Shown: positions 14,541 through 16,427 of the stretch, in pieces
How positions within the stretch are numbered: the stretch's first letter is position 1
Layout of the letters: each line of letters begins with the position of its first letter
DNA from: JAUSIF01 sp964620215
GTDB taxonomy: Bacteria > Pseudomonadota > Alphaproteobacteria > Rhizobiales > Xanthobacteraceae
Direction: 5' to 3'
Assembly (NCBI GenBank): GCA_964620215.1
Contig: CAZUJE010000057.1
Span: 1-16,427 of the forward strand
Length of the DNA: 16,427 nt
The notes under the pieces: generated by a model
What the model was told of the DNA's origin: nothing
Seen by the model: only the letters and a program-made list of their open reading frames with translations
Databases searched by the model: none
Program-made: the position numbers and the translations under genes

Positions 14541-15164
14541 ATGCCCGAAACAGCCGCTCAAAAACCCCGCGATACGCGGGAGCGAATTCTTGAAGTGGCC
14601 GAGGCCGCGGTCCTCGCCAAGGGTTTTGCTGCAACCTCCATCGAGGAACTGATCGCCACCGTCGGCATCACCAAGAGCGGCTTCTTCTATCACTTCAAGG
14701 ACAAGGGCGAACTCGCGAAGGCGATGATGCTCCGTTACATCGAGCATGACGGAAAGGTTCTCAATGAGATTTTCCAGCGCGGCGACGAGTTGCACAGCGA
14801 CCCGCTGCACGGCTTTCTGGTGGGGCTGAAACTCTTCGCGGAGATGCTCGGCAATCTGCCGGAAGCGCATCCGGGCTGCCTCGCCGCGTCGTTCTGCTAT
14901 CAGGACCAGCTCTTCAACAAGGAAATCCGCGATCTCAACGCCGCCAGCGTGCTCGCCTGGAGAAAGCGGTTCCGCGAGCGGCTGGAACTGATCGCGAAAA
15001 CCTATCCGCCGAAACAAACGGTTGATTATGAAGCGCTCGCCGATATGGCGGCGTCGAATGTCGAAGGCGGATTGATTCTGGGGCGCCTGCTGAAAGACCA
15101 GACCATCCTCCCGCGCCAGATTTTGCTCTACCGCGATCTGGTCCGTTCCATTTTTTGCGCCTGA
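14541..15164 (+). CDS. TetR/AcrR-family regulator, divergent from the methyltransferase
   Basis: A 207-residue repressor-type protein. The DNA-binding domain at about residues 11-60 is canonical: RERILEVAEAAVLAKGFAA, TSIEELIATVGITKSGFF, then YHFKDKGELAKAMM. The C-terminal domain contains PEAHPGCLAASFCYQDQLFN near 109-128, a pattern found in one large TetR subgroup. ATG 14541 is preferred over the GTG at 14526 because that GTG lies inside the 17-bp inverted repeat. No clear Shine-Dalgarno precedes the ATG. It probably represses itself and the methyltransferase. The inducer is unknown but could be the methyltransferase substrate or a related compound. Confidence 0.92.
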   Translation: MPETAAQKPRDTRERILEVAEAAVLAKGFAATSIEELIATVGITKSGFFYHFKDKGELAKAMMLRYIEHDGKVLNEIFQRGDELHSDPLHGFLVGLKLFAEMLGNLPEAHPGCLAASFCYQDQLFNKEIRDLNAASVLAWRKRFRERLELIAKTYPPKQTVDYEALADMAASNVEGGLILGRLLKDQTILPRQILLYRDLVRSIFCA

Positions 15165-15192
15165 TTGACTCAGCGCGGTATCCGCCTACATT
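15165..15192 (+). promoter_or_regulatory. Promoter of the TPP-controlled thiC unit
   Basis: -35 TTGACT (15165-15170), a 16-base spacer, and -10 TACATT (15187-15192). The predicted start near 15199 coincides with the first base of the riboswitch P1 helix. The -35 begins directly after the upstream TetR stop codon. Confidence 0.68.
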
Positions 15193-15198
15193 CGCATC

Positions 15199-15295
15199 GT
15201 TCCGAGGGGAGTCCTTAGCGTTCGCGCGAAAGGGCTGAGATTCCGCAGACGCGGTAACCCTTTGAACCTGATCCGGGTCATGCCGGCGAAGGGAC
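15199..15295 (+). ncRNA. TPP riboswitch (THI element)
   Basis: The conserved TPP-aptamer blocks are present in order: GGGGAGTCC (15206-15214), AGGGCTGAGA (15231-15240), and ACCCTTTGAACCTGATC (15257-15273) with the following CCGGGTCATGCCGG and CGAAGGGA. P1 can form between GTTCC (15199-15203) and GGGAC (15291-15295). The 3' strand of P1 and the AGGA right after it (15296-15299) are the only ribosome site of the gene starting at 15303. Bound TPP should therefore hide the site and repress translation initiation. The aptamer class is established. The expression platform is my reading of the sequence. Confidence 0.97.
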
Positions 15296-15302
15296 AGGAC
15301 AC

Positions 15303-15686
15303 ATGAATACCTCGCTATTTCTCGCCAAGCTCATTGGGCCGACACTCGCCGTGATCGGCGCGAGCATCCTGCTCAATCCGAAACAGTTTCAGGCCATCGC
15401 CAAGGAATTCATGCGCAATCCCGCGCTTGTCTTCATCATTGGCCACATCGCTTTGCCCGCGGGCATCGCGACGGTCCTCGTCCATAATCTCTGGGTGAAG
15501 GACTGGCCGGTCATCATCACGATCTTCGGCTGGCTCGCGATTATCGGCGGCGCGCTCCGCATCCTCGCCCCACAGCGCATGATGAACACCGGCCGCAAGG
15601 CGCTGAAAAATCCAAACACGCTCATCATCGCCGGCAGCTTCTGGCTGCTGCTCGGCATCGTGCTTTCCTATTTCGGCTACCGCTGA
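15303..15686 (+). CDS. Small membrane protein under TPP-riboswitch control
   Basis: A 127-residue protein with four predicted transmembrane segments (about 8-24, 40-60, 68-87 and 105-124). Between the third and fourth lies a basic cytoplasmic-looking loop (APQRMMNTGRKALKNPNT). The loop after helix 1 carries NPKQFQAIAKEF. It has no signal peptide and no nucleotide-binding motif. Its ATG lies three bases after AGGA, within the riboswitch platform. thiC begins 14 bases after its stop. Expression is therefore directly tied to thiamine status. It could be a thiamine or pyrimidine-precursor uptake or export component, or an accessory to HMP-phosphate synthesis. I recognise no characterised family and assign no function. 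Confidence 0.85.
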   Translation: MNTSLFLAKLIGPTLAVIGASILLNPKQFQAIAKEFMRNPALVFIIGHIALPAGIATVLVHNLWVKDWPVIITIFGWLAIIGGALRILAPQRMMNTGRKALKNPNTLIIAGSFWLLLGIVLSYFGYR

Positions 15687-15700
15687 ACGGACTGAAAAAC

Positions 15701-16427
15701 ATGAACATCCATGACCGCGACGTGAAAACCCCCGAAGTCACCACCGGCGCGCTGCCAGCATCAAACAAGATTTACTCGGTGCCGCACGCGGCAAAAGATT
15801 TGCGCGTGCCGCTGCGCGAGATCGCGCTTTCGGAAGCCGCGAAAGAGCCGCCGCTGCCCGTGTATGACACCTCCGGCCCCTACACCGATCCGGATGTGAA
15901 GATCGACGTGGAGAAAGGCCTCTCCCGCGCGCGCATCGAATGGGTGAAGGAACGCGGCGGTGTCGAGGAATATGAGGGCCGCCCGTTGAAGCCGGTGGAT
16001 AACGGCAACGCCACCGGAAAATATCTCGCCCGCGCTTTTCCGAATACGCCGAAGCCGCTGCGCGGCGTAGGCTCAGCACCCGTCACGCAATATGAAATTG
16101 CCCGCGCCGGAATCATCACCAAGGAAATGATCTACGTCGCCGAGCGAGAAAATCTCGGGCGCAAAAAGCAACTGGACCGCGCCGAAGCAGCACTCGCCGA
16201 CGGCGAACAGTTCGGCGGTGCGCTGCCCGCCTTCACCACCCCGGAATTCGTGCGCGACGAGATCGCGCGCGGCCGCGCGATCATCCCGAGCAACATCAAT
16301 CACGCGGAACTGGAGCCGATGATCATCGGCCGGAATTTCCTCGTGAAGATCAACGCCAACATCGTCAACAGCGCGGTGACGTCGTCGGTCGAGGAGGAAG
16401 TCGACAAGATGGTGTGGGCGATCCGCT
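15701..16427 (+). CDS. thiC: Phosphomethylpyrimidine synthase ThiC, N-terminal part (runs off the window)
   Basis: Radical-SAM enzyme that converts aminoimidazole ribotide to HMP phosphate, the pyrimidine half of thiamine. The visible 242 residues include the N-terminal domain with PLPVYDTSGPYTDP near 51-64 and GRPLKPVDNGN. The start of the barrel reads TQYEIARAGIITKEMIYVAERE. The hallmark block FLVKINANI-x-NSAVTSSVEEEVDKMVWA is at about 217-240, where x is Val instead of the Gly I would expect. The C-terminal CxxCxxxxC cluster ligands lie beyond the window. ATG 15701 matches the family start. Its own ribosome site is poor, so translation may depend on the upstream membrane-protein gene 14 bases away. 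Confidence 0.96.
   Translation, partial: MNIHDRDVKTPEVTTGALPASNKIYSVPHAAKDLRVPLREIALSEAAKEPPLPVYDTSGPYTDPDVKIDVEKGLSRARIEWVKERGGVEEYEGRPLKPVDNGNATGKYLARAFPNTPKPLRGVGSAPVTQYEIARAGIITKEMIYVAERENLGRKKQLDRAEAALADGEQFGGALPAFTTPEFVRDEIARGRAIIPSNINHAELEPMIIGRNFLVKINANIVNSAVTSSVEEEVDKMVWAIR

Overview
The window looks like a core-chromosome segment of an alphaproteobacterium, most likely a Bradyrhizobium/Rhodopseudomonas/Afipia-type member of the Rhizobiales (Hyphomicrobiales). The reasons are the high GC content with GC-rich third codon positions, the order ilvI / miaA / serB / Do-protease / hflC / hflK / thyA, the DUF2065 gene behind hflKC, and small alphaproteobacterial families (ribbon-helix-helix, DUF4282, LTXXQ). 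No mobile element, CRISPR array, tRNA or rRNA was seen. Taxonomy is inferred from family content and recalled synteny, not from a search.

Layout. 1-253 (-) is the start of the acetolactate synthase large subunit. It is preceded by a well-formed promoter, a 15-residue leader ORF rich in Ile/Val/Leu and an intrinsic terminator, which together look like a branched-chain amino-acid attenuator. 598-1464 (+) is MsrQ, tail-to-tail and overlapping with miaA (-). serB (+) and a DUF4282 membrane protein (+) follow and end at a strong bidirectional terminator. From 7505 down to 3632 (-) runs a membrane and periplasmic protein quality-control operon: hflK, hflC (ATGA overlap), a DUF2065 protein and a Do/DegP-type protease, with a recognisable promoter in front of hflK.

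7651-9779 holds a ribbon-helix-helix protein (-) and class II fumarase fumC (+), head to head across a 485-bp gap. A secreted LTXXQ/Spy-like protein (+) faces a secreted DUF3828 protein (-) at a terminator, and thyA (-) lies upstream of the DUF3828 gene. No folA is present next to thyA.

11970-12973 contains a 24-residue membrane microprotein (-) with a perfect Shine-Dalgarno sequence and its own terminator. A TetR regulator (+) is transcribed away from it, and an AT-rich dyad lies between their promoters. A small secreted protein (-) follows. Next comes a zinc-type homocysteine S-methyltransferase (-), divergent from a second TetR regulator (+), with a perfect 17-bp inverted repeat in the shared control region.

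The right end is a thiamine locus: a promoter, a TPP riboswitch, an uncharacterised four-helix membrane protein and the start of thiC. The riboswitch P1 helix covers the ribosome site of the membrane protein rather than that of thiC, so this unknown protein is the direct translational target of TPP. The most interesting items are this riboswitch-gated membrane protein, the 24-residue microprotein with its divergent TetR, the TetR/methyltransferase pair with its operator, and the ilv leader.
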